A DNA stretch of 22,211 nucleotides from Treponema sp. (GCA_031263435.1 JAISFT010000230.1:1-22211); one strand, 5' to 3'. Counted from the stretch's first letter, positions 1 through 8,248 are shown. Numbers and translations are program-made. The notes: generated by a model not told the origin, from the sequence alone.

Positions 1-22
1 TTCCGCTTCTATCCCTTGCGCG

Positions 23-106
23 GGCCAAATGGCTTCGCCATTTGGCCTTGGGGGTTTGGGGCTTTGCCCCAAACCCCGGAAACCAAAACGCTCAAGCGTT
101 TTGGTT
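23..106. repeat. Cluster of three perfect palindromes
   Basis: Three perfect inverted repeats follow one another with 3-nt gaps. The first (23-47) has an 11-bp stem and TTC loop, the second (51-77) a 12-bp stem and TTT loop, and the third (81-106) a 12-bp stem around CA. The array lies 72 bp beyond the stop of the leftmost permease gene, so on the minus strand it sits in that operon's 3' region. It lacks a clear run of T after any stem, so a simple intrinsic terminator is not well supported, although the third hairpin has AAAACGC/GCGTTTT arms. The first unit recurs exactly at 8249-8273, which suggests a dispersed palindrome family. The rest of 1-177 holds no credible gene. Confidence 0.85.
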
Positions 107-177
107 CGGCATCCATGCCAGCCATCCGTGGCGGATAGCAGCAGAATAGTGTTTCTTTGTGAGACATGCGGCGGCGA

Positions 178-1077
178 TCATTCTTTTACGCCTCCCAGGG
201 TAATACCTTTGACAAAGTATCCCTGAAAAAAGGGATACATGAGGAGGATTGGCAGGATGCCGATAACCGCTATGGCCATGCGAATAGTGGTAGATGGCAG
301 CCTTGAGACCGCGACTCCCATAGACGCCGCGGCGGAAGCGTTCTGGGCAAGTATTTGTATATTCTCGTTGATATTGTTGAGGATAATCGTGATGGTATAC
401 AAATGGCCTCCTCCCCTTTCGGTGAGGTAATACATGCCGTTTATCCAATCGTTCCAGTATGCTATGGCGGTCATAAGCCCTATGGTCGCCACTATCGGAA
501 GACTGAGGGGCATCATTATCTGTCCGAATATCTTGAATTCATTTGCCCCGTCTATCCGGGCCGCTTCTTTCAGACTTGCGGGTATGCTATGGACAAAATA
601 ATTCCTGACCAGTATGACGTTAAAGGCGTTCATCAAAAGGTTGGGCAATAGCAGCGCCCAGATGGTGTTTCTGATTCTGAAAACCCGCACATAGGTATAA
701 TAGGTCGCCACAATACCGCCGTTAAAAAGCATGGTGAAGATCAGCAGGAAACTTACTATCTTCATGCCCGGTACGCGCTCCGCAATGGCATAGGCGAAAA
801 GCGTGGTAATGACGACGCTCAAAAACGTGCCGGAACCGGTAGTAACAACGCTCATCAGATAAGCGCGGCCTAACTGATCCCACCGCACGGCGATATACCG
901 GTAGGCTTCAAGACTGAATTTGCCGGGGAAAAACGAATAACCATTCGCAACCGCCCAGGAGTTGTCGGTAAAGGATGCCGTGACCAAAAGCACAAAGGGC
1001 GCAAGGGCGCATAAGGCGGCGGTTCCGCAGATAAGGTACGCGATAAGCTGTGTCAGCCGGTATTCCAGTGAACGCAT
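178..1077 (-). CDS. LplC-like sugar ABC transporter permease (CUT1 type)
   Basis: Inner-membrane permease subunit of an oligosaccharide importer, 299 residues with the usual six hydrophobic segments of this family. The EAA loop that contacts the ATPase is visible as EAARIDGANEF followed by a P-L-S-L-P stretch. The C-terminus ends KGITLGGVKE, typical of LplC/YtcP-like permeases. The ATG at 1077 is chosen because AGGAGA lies about 8 nt upstream and the N-terminus then starts just before the first membrane segment. A longer open frame to 1395 would overlap the upstream permease gene in another frame and is rejected. It starts 11 bp after the LplB-like gene ends, so the two are co-transcribed and likely form the heterodimeric channel. 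The exact sugar is unknown. Confidence 0.93.
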   Translation of the reverse strand: MRSLEYRLTQLIAYLICGTAALCALAPFVLLVTASFTDNSWAVANGYSFFPGKFSLEAYRYIAVRWDQLGRAYLMSVVTTGSGTFLSVVITTLFAYAIAERVPGMKIVSFLLIFTMLFNGGIVATYYTYVRVFRIRNTIWALLLPNLLMNAFNVILVRNYFVHSIPASLKEAARIDGANEFKIFGQIMMPLSLPIVATIGLMTAIAYWNDWINGMYYLTERGGGHLYTITIILNNINENIQILAQNASAAASMGVAVSRLPSTTIRMAIAVIGILPILLMYPFFQGYFVKGITLGGVKE

Positions 1078-1088
1078 GTATTCTTCTC

Positions 1089-2030
1089 CTAAAACAACGC
1101 GCTTTCGGGCCGGTGTTTTCTGATGATGAAATTGGTGGACAGGATAAGGATAAACCCGACCACCGACTGATACACGCTCGCGGCGCTGGACATGCCGTAA
1201 TTGCTGTTTTTCATCAGCGCATGGTAAACATACACATCGATAGTCCGGGTAACGGAAAACAATGCCCCGCTGTTCTTGGGTATCTGGTAAAACAGCCCGA
1301 AATCGGAACGAAACATTTGTCCAAGGCTTAAAGCCAGAATGACCAGCATCGTGGGCGTCAACATGGGCAGGGTGATTTTCCGTATCTGCTGCCACTTGTT
1401 CGCGCCGTCCAGGGTCGCGGCCTCGTAATAGTCCTGGCTGATACCCACAATGGCCGCCAGGTAGATGATCATGCTGTAACCAACGCCTTTCCAGGAGTTC
1501 ACGAATATCAGGATAAAGGGCCAGTATTTCTTTTCCTGATACCAGTTGATATTCGGTATGCCCAGGGGGCCCAGAATGGATTTGTTGATCAGCCCCGACT
1601 CACTCGACAGGAACGCGAAGACAAGATAACTAACCACCACCCAGCTCATAAGGTAGGGAAGCAGCGTCAGGCTCTGGCAGATCCGTGAAACAAGCCTGTT
1701 TTTCATCTCATTAATTAAAATAGCCAGGATTATCGCAAGTACGGTCCCGACGATCAAAAAAGCGATATTGTACAGGACGGTATTCCGGGTGATTGTCCAT
1801 GCGTCGCTGGATGCAAAGAGGAACTCAAAGTTTTTAAAACCATTCCAGTCGCTGCCAAAGATACCTTTTTGATAGTTGAGCTTTTTGAAGGCTATCAATA
1901 TGCCGTACAGGGGTATGTAGTTGTTGACCAGGAGATAGACAAGTCCCGGTAATGCCATGACATAGAACGGAATAATACGGCCCCAAGGGGGACGACGGCC
2001 CCAGGGGGTACGGCGTCTGATCGTGTTCAT
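1089..2030 (-). CDS. LplB-like sugar ABC transporter permease (CUT1 type)
   Basis: Partner permease of the importer, 313 residues. After a basic N-terminus (NTIRRRTPWGRR) comes the first membrane segment and the family's N-Y-I-P-L-Y-G-I motif. The F-G-S-D-W-N-G-F-K-N-F-E-F periplasmic stretch and the EAA loop EAATLDGANKWQQIRKITLP are also typical of LplB/YteP permeases. The ATG at 2030 has GGGAGGT 6 nt upstream. An 87-bp gap with a hairpin separates it from the upstream solute-binding protein gene. The substrate is inferred to be an oligosaccharide because the operon opens with a GH3 glycosidase. No ATPase gene accompanies it. Confidence 0.93.
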   Translation of the reverse strand: MNTIRRRTPWGRRPPWGRIIPFYVMALPGLVYLLVNNYIPLYGILIAFKKLNYQKGIFGSDWNGFKNFEFLFASSDAWTITRNTVLYNIAFLIVGTVLAIILAILINEMKNRLVSRICQSLTLLPYLMSWVVVSYLVFAFLSSESGLINKSILGPLGIPNINWYQEKKYWPFILIFVNSWKGVGYSMIIYLAAIVGISQDYYEAATLDGANKWQQIRKITLPMLTPTMLVILALSLGQMFRSDFGLFYQIPKNSGALFSVTRTIDVYVYHALMKNSNYGMSSAASVYQSVVGFILILSTNFIIRKHRPESALF

Positions 2031-2054
2031 TCGAGACCTCCCTATACCATAGGA

Positions 2055-2095
2055 CCCGCGCGTATTAAAATGCCCGTATATTATTTCCGCGCAGG
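2055..2095 (-). promoter_or_regulatory. Intercistronic hairpin between SBP and permease genes
   Basis: The arms at 2055-2062 and 2088-2095 can pair over 8 bp, with one G-U pair in the minus-strand RNA, around a 25-nt AT-rich loop. No T-run follows on the minus strand. Its place between a binding-protein gene and its permease genes resembles the stabilising hairpins that let the SBP be made in excess, as between malE and malF. That role is an inference. Confidence 0.45.
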
Positions 2096-2117
2096 TTCTA
2101 CATTACTTCGTATTCAT

Positions 2118-3635
2118 TCAGTTTTTTGTCGCCGCCGCCCAGGCGTTTATTTGCCTTTGGTTCTCGGCGATAATCTTATCAATCCCCGCCGCTTTAAGGG
2201 CGGTGATAAATTCAGGCAGGGCGGTAGCGGGGTTAAGGGATCCGCTGTTAAATCCCGGCGTGTACTGGGCTATAACCGTATTCACCGCCGCTATTTCAGT
2301 TGCTACCGATTCCTGTATAAAACTGTACCCCAGTGCCGGAGAATACCGTGATTGCGGAATCGCGGCGTCCCGTTCTCTTAACAGCCGGGACATGTTTGCC
2401 GGAGACGGATAAACAGCCGGCCACTCAAAACGGTCTCCCCATAACCCAAAGGGGTTATAATAGGGCAGTGATGCCATGTCATCAGAGAGAAACTTGATTA
2501 CCTTGCCGTCGGGGCCGTCTTCCACCACTTCATAGGATTTTCCCTCAAGGCCAAACTGTATGAGCCAGGTAGCTTCCTTATGCTCATAGATGTAATTAAG
2601 CGCCTGTACAGCCTTGGCGGGGTCGGGGGATGTGGTCGTTATATTCCACATAATTGCATGGCCGCCTTCGTTTACCACATAAGGATCAATCAGTTTCATG
2701 CTTGACAATTCCATTCCCAGGGTAGCAATTGCTTGGTTCGTATTTTTATATTGATGCCAATACATCTCACCAAGGTAATTTCCCGATTTCAACAGCGTAT
2801 CCTGAAAGTCCGAAGTAACCGCGGCGTCCGGTGATATGTAGCCCCTTTGCGCCCAGCGGTACATCATCTCCGTGTAGGCTTTGTATTCCGGGGTTTCAAA
2901 CAGGTTTGTTATCGTAAGGTCCGTAAAGCTGCGGTTAAGCATCAGCACGCCCCCGGCAAAGGAACCCATAACCTTGTCGTATGCGATATACGAGTTGTTT
3001 AAAGGGGCAGTCTCGGTATTCCAGGGTATCGTACAATAGAAGTTGGGACCTTCACCCGCCTTGACCTTCTCAAAAAGAGCCTCAACATCGGCAAGGGTAT
3101 ACATTTTGGTTTCGTCAACTGTGAAGCCGTACTTTTTGAGCATATCGTCCCGAACCATATACCCGTAGCCTTGCCCGCTGACATCAGCCGTTGGAATTCC
3201 ATAGAGCTTTCCCCCATATCTGGACTTCTCAAGCAGCACTCCGCAATGGGTTTTTAATGCCTGTCCATACTGATTAACCAGATCATCTAGGGGGATAATC
3301 AGGCCGCTTTCGATAATAGGCCCCATCGATGTGAACGCGGTAAGGGCAATATCAAGCTGTTCGCCACTGGACACCATGAGCGCCGCCTTTTGCTGGGTTT
3401 CCATAAGTCCCGCGGGTTCAAACCTGACGCGGACGCCTATGTCCCTCTCCATCATCGCGTTAAGAGCGTTTTCCATGTCCTGAAAGCCGCTTCCGAGATC
3501 CCCCGGAGAAGGGTACTGCCAGACGATTTCCGTTACATTTCTCCCGGGCGCCGTGTTGTTCTGTCTGTTCCCCCGGGCGAATGACAGGCTTGTAACAAGG
3601 CTGATGCACAGTGCGATACCGATCAATTTCTTCAT
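2118..3635 (-). CDS. Extracellular solute-binding protein, LplA-like, DUF3502 C-terminus
   Basis: Periplasmic sugar-binding component of the importer, 505 residues. It starts with a signal peptide (MKKLIGIALCISLVTSLSF-A) with cleavage expected near A-RGN. There is no convincing lipobox cysteine, so it is probably free in the periplasm. The C-terminal ~120 residues match the DUF3502 pattern of this SBP class: a G-Y-S-F-I segment, a T-E-I-A-A-V motif, then LPEFITALKAAGIDKIIAE and a Q-R-Q-I-N-A-W ending. The ATG at 3635 has AAGGAGA 7 nt upstream, and an in-frame ATG 11 codons earlier would spoil the signal peptide. It follows the GH3 gene by 39 bp and precedes two permeases, so it very likely delivers an oligosaccharide that GH3 then cleaves. 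Confidence 0.92.
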   Translation of the reverse strand: MKKLIGIALCISLVTSLSFARGNRQNNTAPGRNVTEIVWQYPSPGDLGSGFQDMENALNAMMERDIGVRVRFEPAGLMETQQKAALMVSSGEQLDIALTAFTSMGPIIESGLIIPLDDLVNQYGQALKTHCGVLLEKSRYGGKLYGIPTADVSGQGYGYMVRDDMLKKYGFTVDETKMYTLADVEALFEKVKAGEGPNFYCTIPWNTETAPLNNSYIAYDKVMGSFAGGVLMLNRSFTDLTITNLFETPEYKAYTEMMYRWAQRGYISPDAAVTSDFQDTLLKSGNYLGEMYWHQYKNTNQAIATLGMELSSMKLIDPYVVNEGGHAIMWNITTTSPDPAKAVQALNYIYEHKEATWLIQFGLEGKSYEVVEDGPDGKVIKFLSDDMASLPYYNPFGLWGDRFEWPAVYPSPANMSRLLRERDAAIPQSRYSPALGYSFIQESVATEIAAVNTVIAQYTPGFNSGSLNPATALPEFITALKAAGIDKIIAENQRQINAWAAATKN

Positions 3636-3674
3636 TCTCTGTCTCCTTAAAAATAGTTTTATCTCCAACCGGCG

Positions 3675-6101
3675 CTACACTACGGCAGCATCGGCATAGA
3701 AACCCCGTTTGGTGTGATCGATCACCCTGGTCTTTTCCTGTGCATATTCCGCGGTAAACACAGGATCGTTTGCCCCCTTCCCGATATAGAAACGGTATAA
3801 ACCCTTTTCGATGACCCATTCCTTCGCAGGATTGATAAATGCCATCTGATCAAGCCTGAAGGTAAAGCGGACTTTCCGGGTTTCGCCGGGATTAAGCGTA
3901 AGACGCTTGAACCCGATAAGCTCTTTCTGGGGCCGGATTACCGAGGCAATCTCGTCAACGCCGTAAAGCTGCACAACCTCATCACCCTGTATTCCGCCGG
4001 TCTTTGTTACGGATATTGACACCGTAATGACCGGGACGCCGTCCTCCCCGGCGTTCGCCCCGGCAGATGCCGAAGCATCCGCCGACAAAACGCCGCCTGA
4101 GTATTTGAAGCCGGTATACGAAAGACCATACCCAAAGGGAAGCTGTGAAGTATGATCGGCGTCGCTTGCGTTGTCCAGTTCTTTGGAAAAGACTTCTTCC
4201 GAACGGCAGCCCCGGTGCTGATAGTAATAGACCGGGTACTGGCCGATATTCCTGGGCACATCTACCGGAAGTTTGCCGCCGGGGTTGGCCGTTCCGGCAA
4301 TGACGCGGGCTATGGCATTCCCCCCAAAAACGCCGGGGAGCCATCCTTCGACAATGGCGGGGGCATGATCGTATACCCAGGGATCGATCAGCGGTTTATT
4401 GTCGGTATGAACAACAATTATGCTGCTGTTGACCGCATATATGCGCTTGACAAGTTCCCCCTGTACGCCGGGCAAATTGATATTGGAAGTGTCGATCCCC
4501 TCTCCCGAAGTACAGGTATGATTCCAGCCGTTTTTCCCGCCCAGGGTCAGGATAACAACATCGGCTTGCCGGGCTGTTTCAAGGGCCTTGTCAAAACCGT
4601 TTTCATCGGCTGTGCCGCCGGCTGTGCCGCCCTCTCCGGAAATACTGCATCCTTCGGCATATTCCGCATTGGGGAATATTTCTTTTAAGGCCTCGTAAAC
4701 GGTTTTGGCCCCCGGATGTTCTTTGCGTATAAGATCATCGGTCGCGGCGGAGATTTTGGCCTTTGCCCCGGCCCTGTCGCCTTCAAAGCTGACCTGCCGG
4801 GCCTTGTCCTTGACCCCTTCCATCGTAGGATTTTTTCCCAGGCTAATCATCAGTTCACTTTCATAGCGGTCGGAGAATGTATAGGTGCCGTTGAAAAGCA
4901 GGAGGCTGTTCCCCGTAGGCCCGATTACGGCTATGTTTGTTTTTTGATCCTTCAGCGGTAAAATGCCGTTGTTCTTTGTCAGGACGATGGATTTTTCGGA
5001 AAGAACCGCCGAATACTTGTCATGGTCGGAATTGTTTATTTCGATATAATCCCTGTCGGGTTCATCAAAGAGTCCCAATTCAAACTTGAGGGTTAAGACC
5101 CGTTCCAGGGCCCGGTTTATATAGCTTTCTTCAAAACGGCATTGTTTTACCGCTTCCCGCAGATCGGGACCAAAACAATAGGGGTTCGGAAATTCCATAT
5201 CCAATCCGGCGCTGAGCGCCTGAATTGCCGCGTCGACACAGGTTTCGGCAATTTTGACCTTCTCAAGCAGCATGTCGAGGGAGCCGTAATCGCTTACCAC
5301 AGGTCCCTGAAAACCAAGATCGTCCCGGAGCAGATCGGTAAGTAATTCCTTTGAAGCGCAAACCGGAAGGCCGTTCCATTCCGAATAGGCGTTCATAACG
5401 GAGCGCAGATTGGCAATGCGTATCGCCGCTTCAAAAGGCTTGACAAAGTTTTCCCGGAGATCCCGCCAGTCGGTCTGCACCCTCGCCAAATGGAGGCCCC
5501 CCTCCGCAAAGGAATAGCCGATAAAGTGTTTGCCCGTCGCCGCAACGCCTTTGCGCAGATCATCCCCCTGGAGGCCCTGAACAAAGGCACAGGCCATCGC
5601 GGCCGTCAGGGTCGGATCGCTTGAATAATGCTCGTTGGTCCTTCCAAAGCGGAAGTCCCGGACCAAATCAAACACCGGCGAAAGGGCATGGCGGATACCC
5701 AGATTGAGAAGCTGGGAACGGGTTCTTTCGGCCATGTTCTTAACCAGATCCGGCGCAAAGGCGGCCCCTAAATTCAGGGAAGACGGAAAAGCCGCGCAGC
5801 CCGGCTGTAAGGGGCCGCTTATGGCTTCGCAGTGGAACAGAGCGGGAATCCTAAAGGGCGTGGCCGCCATAATCCGTTTCTGACATTCTTTTATCTGCGC
5901 GGCCATTTCCCTGGGGGTTTCGGTTAAAAAAATCATGTTCACGGCGCCTATGCCGTCTTTTATCATTTCTGCTTCGGGGAGGCCGTTTATCCGTATGCCC
6001 GCAAGCTGCCGGATCTTCTGATTCAGGGTCATCCGTCCCATTAAATCTTTAACCCTTTCGGGTACGGAATGTTCTCCATTCCTGTAATCTGAATTATTCA
6101 T
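3675..6101 (-). CDS. Glycoside hydrolase family 3 (beta-glucosidase/beta-xylosidase-like)
   Basis: A retaining glycosidase of 808 residues with the three-part GH3 layout: N-terminal barrel (about 20-330), alpha/beta sandwich (about 370-620) and a fibronectin III-like domain (about 690-790). The nucleophile is Asp271 in PVVSDYG, and the likely acid/base is Glu534 in SGEGID before NINLPGVQGE. The substrate-binding KHF-x-GY motif is near residue 195, and LPFGYGLSYT precedes the last domain. No signal peptide is seen, so it should act in the cytoplasm on imported oligosaccharides. The ATG at 6101 is preferred over an in-frame ATG at 6140, because the latter lies upstream of the predicted promoter; the ribosome site is weak in either case. 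It is first in the operon with the SBP and two permeases. Beta-glucoside versus beta-xyloside preference cannot be settled here. Confidence 0.92.
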   Translation of the reverse strand: MNNSDYRNGEHSVPERVKDLMGRMTLNQKIRQLAGIRINGLPEAEMIKDGIGAVNMIFLTETPREMAAQIKECQKRIMAATPFRIPALFHCEAISGPLQPGCAAFPSSLNLGAAFAPDLVKNMAERTRSQLLNLGIRHALSPVFDLVRDFRFGRTNEHYSSDPTLTAAMACAFVQGLQGDDLRKGVAATGKHFIGYSFAEGGLHLARVQTDWRDLRENFVKPFEAAIRIANLRSVMNAYSEWNGLPVCASKELLTDLLRDDLGFQGPVVSDYGSLDMLLEKVKIAETCVDAAIQALSAGLDMEFPNPYCFGPDLREAVKQCRFEESYINRALERVLTLKFELGLFDEPDRDYIEINNSDHDKYSAVLSEKSIVLTKNNGILPLKDQKTNIAVIGPTGNSLLLFNGTYTFSDRYESELMISLGKNPTMEGVKDKARQVSFEGDRAGAKAKISAATDDLIRKEHPGAKTVYEALKEIFPNAEYAEGCSISGEGGTAGGTADENGFDKALETARQADVVILTLGGKNGWNHTCTSGEGIDTSNINLPGVQGELVKRIYAVNSSIIVVHTDNKPLIDPWVYDHAPAIVEGWLPGVFGGNAIARVIAGTANPGGKLPVDVPRNIGQYPVYYYQHRGCRSEEVFSKELDNASDADHTSQLPFGYGLSYTGFKYSGGVLSADASASAGANAGEDGVPVITVSISVTKTGGIQGDEVVQLYGVDEIASVIRPQKELIGFKRLTLNPGETRKVRFTFRLDQMAFINPAKEWVIEKGLYRFYIGKGANDPVFTAEYAQEKTRVIDHTKRGFYADAAVV

Positions 6102-6124
6102 AGCTGTTCTTTGCAACCTTGTGG

Positions 6125-6133
6125 TGTTATAAT
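6125..6133 (+). promoter_or_regulatory. Extended -10 promoter of the AraC-type regulator gene
   Basis: The stretch TGTTATAAT is a perfect extended -10 (TG-N-TATAAT). The -35 position 17 bp upstream reads TGTTCT, a poor match, which is usual for extended -10 promoters. Transcription would begin near 6140, giving a leader of about 60 nt before the ATG at 6200, which has its own CCGGAGG ribosome site. Confidence 0.6.
6126..6131 (-). promoter_or_regulatory. Probable -10 of the GH3-transporter operon promoter
   Basis: On the minus strand this reads TATAAC, five of six bases of the consensus, and it shares the TTATAA core with the plus-strand promoter. No good -35 is present 16-18 bp upstream, which points to an activated promoter. 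The start would be near 6119, giving a leader of about 18 nt before the ATG at 6101. Confidence 0.4.
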
Positions 6134-6155
6134 GGCACATAATGTTTCGACTGCG

Positions 6156-6188
6156 TTCTCAAAAAATCTCATTCCTTCTCTCAAAATC
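6156..6188 (-). promoter_or_regulatory. Direct-repeat operator candidate for the AraC-type regulator
   Basis: Read on the minus strand, GATTTTGAGAGAA (6188-6176) and GATTTTTTGAGAA (6168-6156) are two near-identical 13-bp direct repeats starting 20 bp apart, about two helical turns. AraC-family proteins commonly bind direct repeats of about this spacing just upstream of, or overlapping, the -35 of the promoter they activate. The repeats lie just upstream of the weak -35 position of the GH3 operon promoter. They also fall inside the untranslated leader of the regulator gene, so autoregulation is possible. Confidence 0.5.
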
Positions 6189-6199
6189 CGGAGGTTTTT

Positions 6200-7114
6200 A
6201 TGGAAAAACCGGAACTTGAATATATCGAAAATATAAAAGAAGCGCCCATCATGTTCAGAATAGTGTCATTCGAAAATTCAAGCCCCCACTGGCATTATGA
6301 ATATGAGATTTTTTTGGTACTGAAGGGTTCCGTGATGATTAACTGCGAGGCGGGAAGTTTTGATCTGGGTAAAGGCGATATGCTCCTGCTTAACAGCCGG
6401 GAAATTCATTCCGTTATTCCATTGGAATCCGGCAATCTGTGCCTGTTTATGCAGTGGAGCCCGGCCCTGCTTCTTGACGTTTATGAATCGCAGTTCCGTT
6501 TCAATCTGAAAACCGTGGGAGACAAGCAGGTTCCCCCCGAAAATACCCCATGCTTTAGAAGCGTCCTGGCGCACATCGGCCTGCTCCTCCACGAAAAACC
6601 GGAGGGGTATCAGTTTGCCATCAAGAGCCGGTTTTACCAGTTTATCAGCCTGCTGTTCAGTAACACCTGTTACACGGTCTCAAAGCCGGATACGGCCAAC
6701 GACGCCGGCAGGTATCTTGAAGATTTTGACAAAATACAACAGTACATTCGGGAGCACTTTAAGGAGGAATTGGTTATGGCCCGCTTGTGTTCCGAAGTGG
6801 CCATGAGCCGGGCAAAGGTTTTCAGGATACTAAAGGGATCCGGCGCGGATTCGGTAAAGAAGATTCAGAAATTTTATCAGGTTGAATACGCAAAAAATCT
6901 TCTGGTCCGCTCCGAACTGAGTATTCCCTTTATTGCGGACGAAAGCGGTTTTGAAAGCGAATCGTCATTTTACCGGGTATTCAAGGAATTGACCGGCTCG
7001 CCGCCGAATCAGTACCGTCTTTCCCCGGGAGAAAAAACCGTCCCTATGGGAGTGCAGGGTTATGCCGCCTATCACCAGGCTGAGGCGGTAAAGCTGCTTA
7101 AAGAATTCTGCTGA
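6200..7114 (+). CDS. AraC-family transcriptional regulator with N-terminal cupin
   Basis: Cytoplasmic DNA-binding regulator of 304 residues. The N-terminal ~100 residues form a cupin-type sensing domain: PHWHYEYEIFLVLKGS, then GKGDMLLLNSREIHSV, whose histidines and glutamate fit the usual AraC-cupin pattern. The last ~100 residues hold two helix-turn-helix units. The second is clear (SIPFIADESGFESESSFYRV, ending TGSPPNQYR). The first is more divergent, with the usual arginine of the linker helix missing in the KFYQVEYAKNLL segment. ATG at 6200 has CCGGAGG 6 nt upstream. It is transcribed away from the GH3-transporter operon, so it most likely controls that operon in response to an imported sugar. 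Its ligand is unknown. Confidence 0.93.
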   Translation: MEKPELEYIENIKEAPIMFRIVSFENSSPHWHYEYEIFLVLKGSVMINCEAGSFDLGKGDMLLLNSREIHSVIPLESGNLCLFMQWSPALLLDVYESQFRFNLKTVGDKQVPPENTPCFRSVLAHIGLLLHEKPEGYQFAIKSRFYQFISLLFSNTCYTVSKPDTANDAGRYLEDFDKIQQYIREHFKEELVMARLCSEVAMSRAKVFRILKGSGADSVKKIQKFYQVEYAKNLLVRSELSIPFIADESGFESESSFYRVFKELTGSPPNQYRLSPGEKTVPMGVQGYAAYHQAEAVKLLKEFC

Positions 7115-7166
7115 TCCGTATCCGCGGGCGGGAGCGGGCTGTATCACCGGTCATCATGGTTCGTAA

Positions 7167-8225
7167 TCATCTATACTCCTCTATCCGCCATTCATCCCGC
7201 CAGCGGATAAGCGGCTTGCCGGAAGCGGTAAATTCTATGGGCAGCCAGACATAATCGGCAAGAGAGGTGTTTTGAGCCGTCAAAGCTTCCATTGCCTCCC
7301 TGGAAAGAACCGGTTCCCTGTCCGGGTTGAACATCCCCTCAAAAAACGCTCCTATGTCGGGCATGGTTTCGGGAAGGTCTACCAGCCAGCGATCCGCCAG
7401 GGCGATATACAGGTCTTTTTTATGGGGATGCTTAAACACGGAGCTTATCTGGGAACAAAAACTGGTACGGCTTGGATCGCCCTTGTGGGGGTCCCCCAGC
7501 AGGGTCCAGGGACCGTGGTGGAGGTCCGCCGAAGCGGCTTCCGACGGGTTGGGAAAATAGCCGGTCGTACCGGAAGTGATAAGGTAGAGTTTTCCCCTGC
7601 GGCGAAAAAAAGCGGGGGCTTCCCGCACATAAGGGGGAAAGGGCCGGGGGAAATGAGCGGAATAGTGGCCGGTCACATCGGTATAATCGTCGGTCAGGTC
7701 CGCGCAGACAAGCTCCGAGTGGACCCGCTCAAAATAAATATACGCTTTATGATCGCTCTCGTTTTGCACCAGATCAAAATCGCCGGAATTCATCCCCAGA
7801 GGGTGCAGCGTTTTGATGACGGTATAGGGCCCCAGAAACCGGTCCGCCTGGGCTATGGTCATATATTGAACGTAGTAATCCGCGTCCCGCCTGCCCATGA
7901 TCTTCATCCAGAGTACGTATTTCCCGGTACGGTCGTTGTAGAGAATATGAGGGCGATCCATACTTTGAGACGGGTGGAGGGGGCTGTTCCGGTCGTTCTC
8001 CTCCGGTGGAATGAGGAGGCCCTCGTCCTTCCAGTTGTAGAGGTCCTTCGAGGAGTAGGCCCGCACCCCCCAGTGCCAGATACCGCTTCCGGGCAGGGAC
8101 TTTTCCTTGTTTTCGCCGTACCAGTAAAAGGTATCGTTTTCAAAAAAGATGCTGCCCCCATGGGCCTGAATCCGGCTGCCGTTGGTGTCAAGCCAGGGCC
8201 GGCCGGGTTTGATTGAATTGTTCAT
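7167..8225 (-). CDS. Glycoside hydrolase family 43, exo-beta-1,3-galactanase-like
   Basis: A 352-residue five-bladed propeller glycosidase without a signal peptide, hence probably cytoplasmic. The N-terminal I-Q-A-H-G-G-S (HGG at 22-24) and WYGENKE (35-41) are hallmarks of the GH43 branch that includes exo-beta-1,3-galactanases acting on arabinogalactan. VREAPAFFRRRGKLYLITSG places the likely catalytic acid at Glu202. The segment TSFCSQISSVF puts Gln259 where that branch is proposed to use glutamine instead of the usual aspartate base. The ATG at 8225 has an excellent AAGGAGG site, while an in-frame start at 8267 would translate through a palindrome and is rejected. It converges on the AraC-type gene. 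Its upstream neighbour is a DUF4139 gene 75 bp away, so a separate promoter is possible. The subfamily call is from motifs only. Confidence 0.85.
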   Translation of the reverse strand: MNNSIKPGRPWLDTNGSRIQAHGGSIFFENDTFYWYGENKEKSLPGSGIWHWGVRAYSSKDLYNWKDEGLLIPPEENDRNSPLHPSQSMDRPHILYNDRTGKYVLWMKIMGRRDADYYVQYMTIAQADRFLGPYTVIKTLHPLGMNSGDFDLVQNESDHKAYIYFERVHSELVCADLTDDYTDVTGHYSAHFPRPFPPYVREAPAFFRRRGKLYLITSGTTGYFPNPSEAASADLHHGPWTLLGDPHKGDPSRTSFCSQISSVFKHPHKKDLYIALADRWLVDLPETMPDIGAFFEGMFNPDREPVLSREAMEALTAQNTSLADYVWLPIEFTASGKPLIRWRDEWRIEEYR

Positions 8226-8248
8226 AGTTGCCTCCTTATGTCTTCCAA

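Noticed and set aside
29..226. A 65-codon open frame on the plus strand over the palindrome array
   Set aside because: The peptide is a translation of the palindromes (F-G-L-G-G-L-G repeats) and runs into the 3' end of the permease gene on the other strand.
1078..1395. N-terminal extension of the left LplC-like permease
   Set aside because: The extension overlaps the end of the LplB-like gene out of frame and has no membrane-protein character; AGGAGA before the ATG at 1077 decides the start.
7115..7166. A terminator between the convergent AraC-type and GH43 genes
   Set aside because: The 52-bp gap has a GC-rich stretch but no stem followed by a T-run on either strand.
7272..8216. A 314-codon open frame on the plus strand opposite the GH43 gene
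   Set aside because: It is antisense to a gene with clear GH43 motifs and an excellent ribosome site, and it shows no domain pattern of its own.
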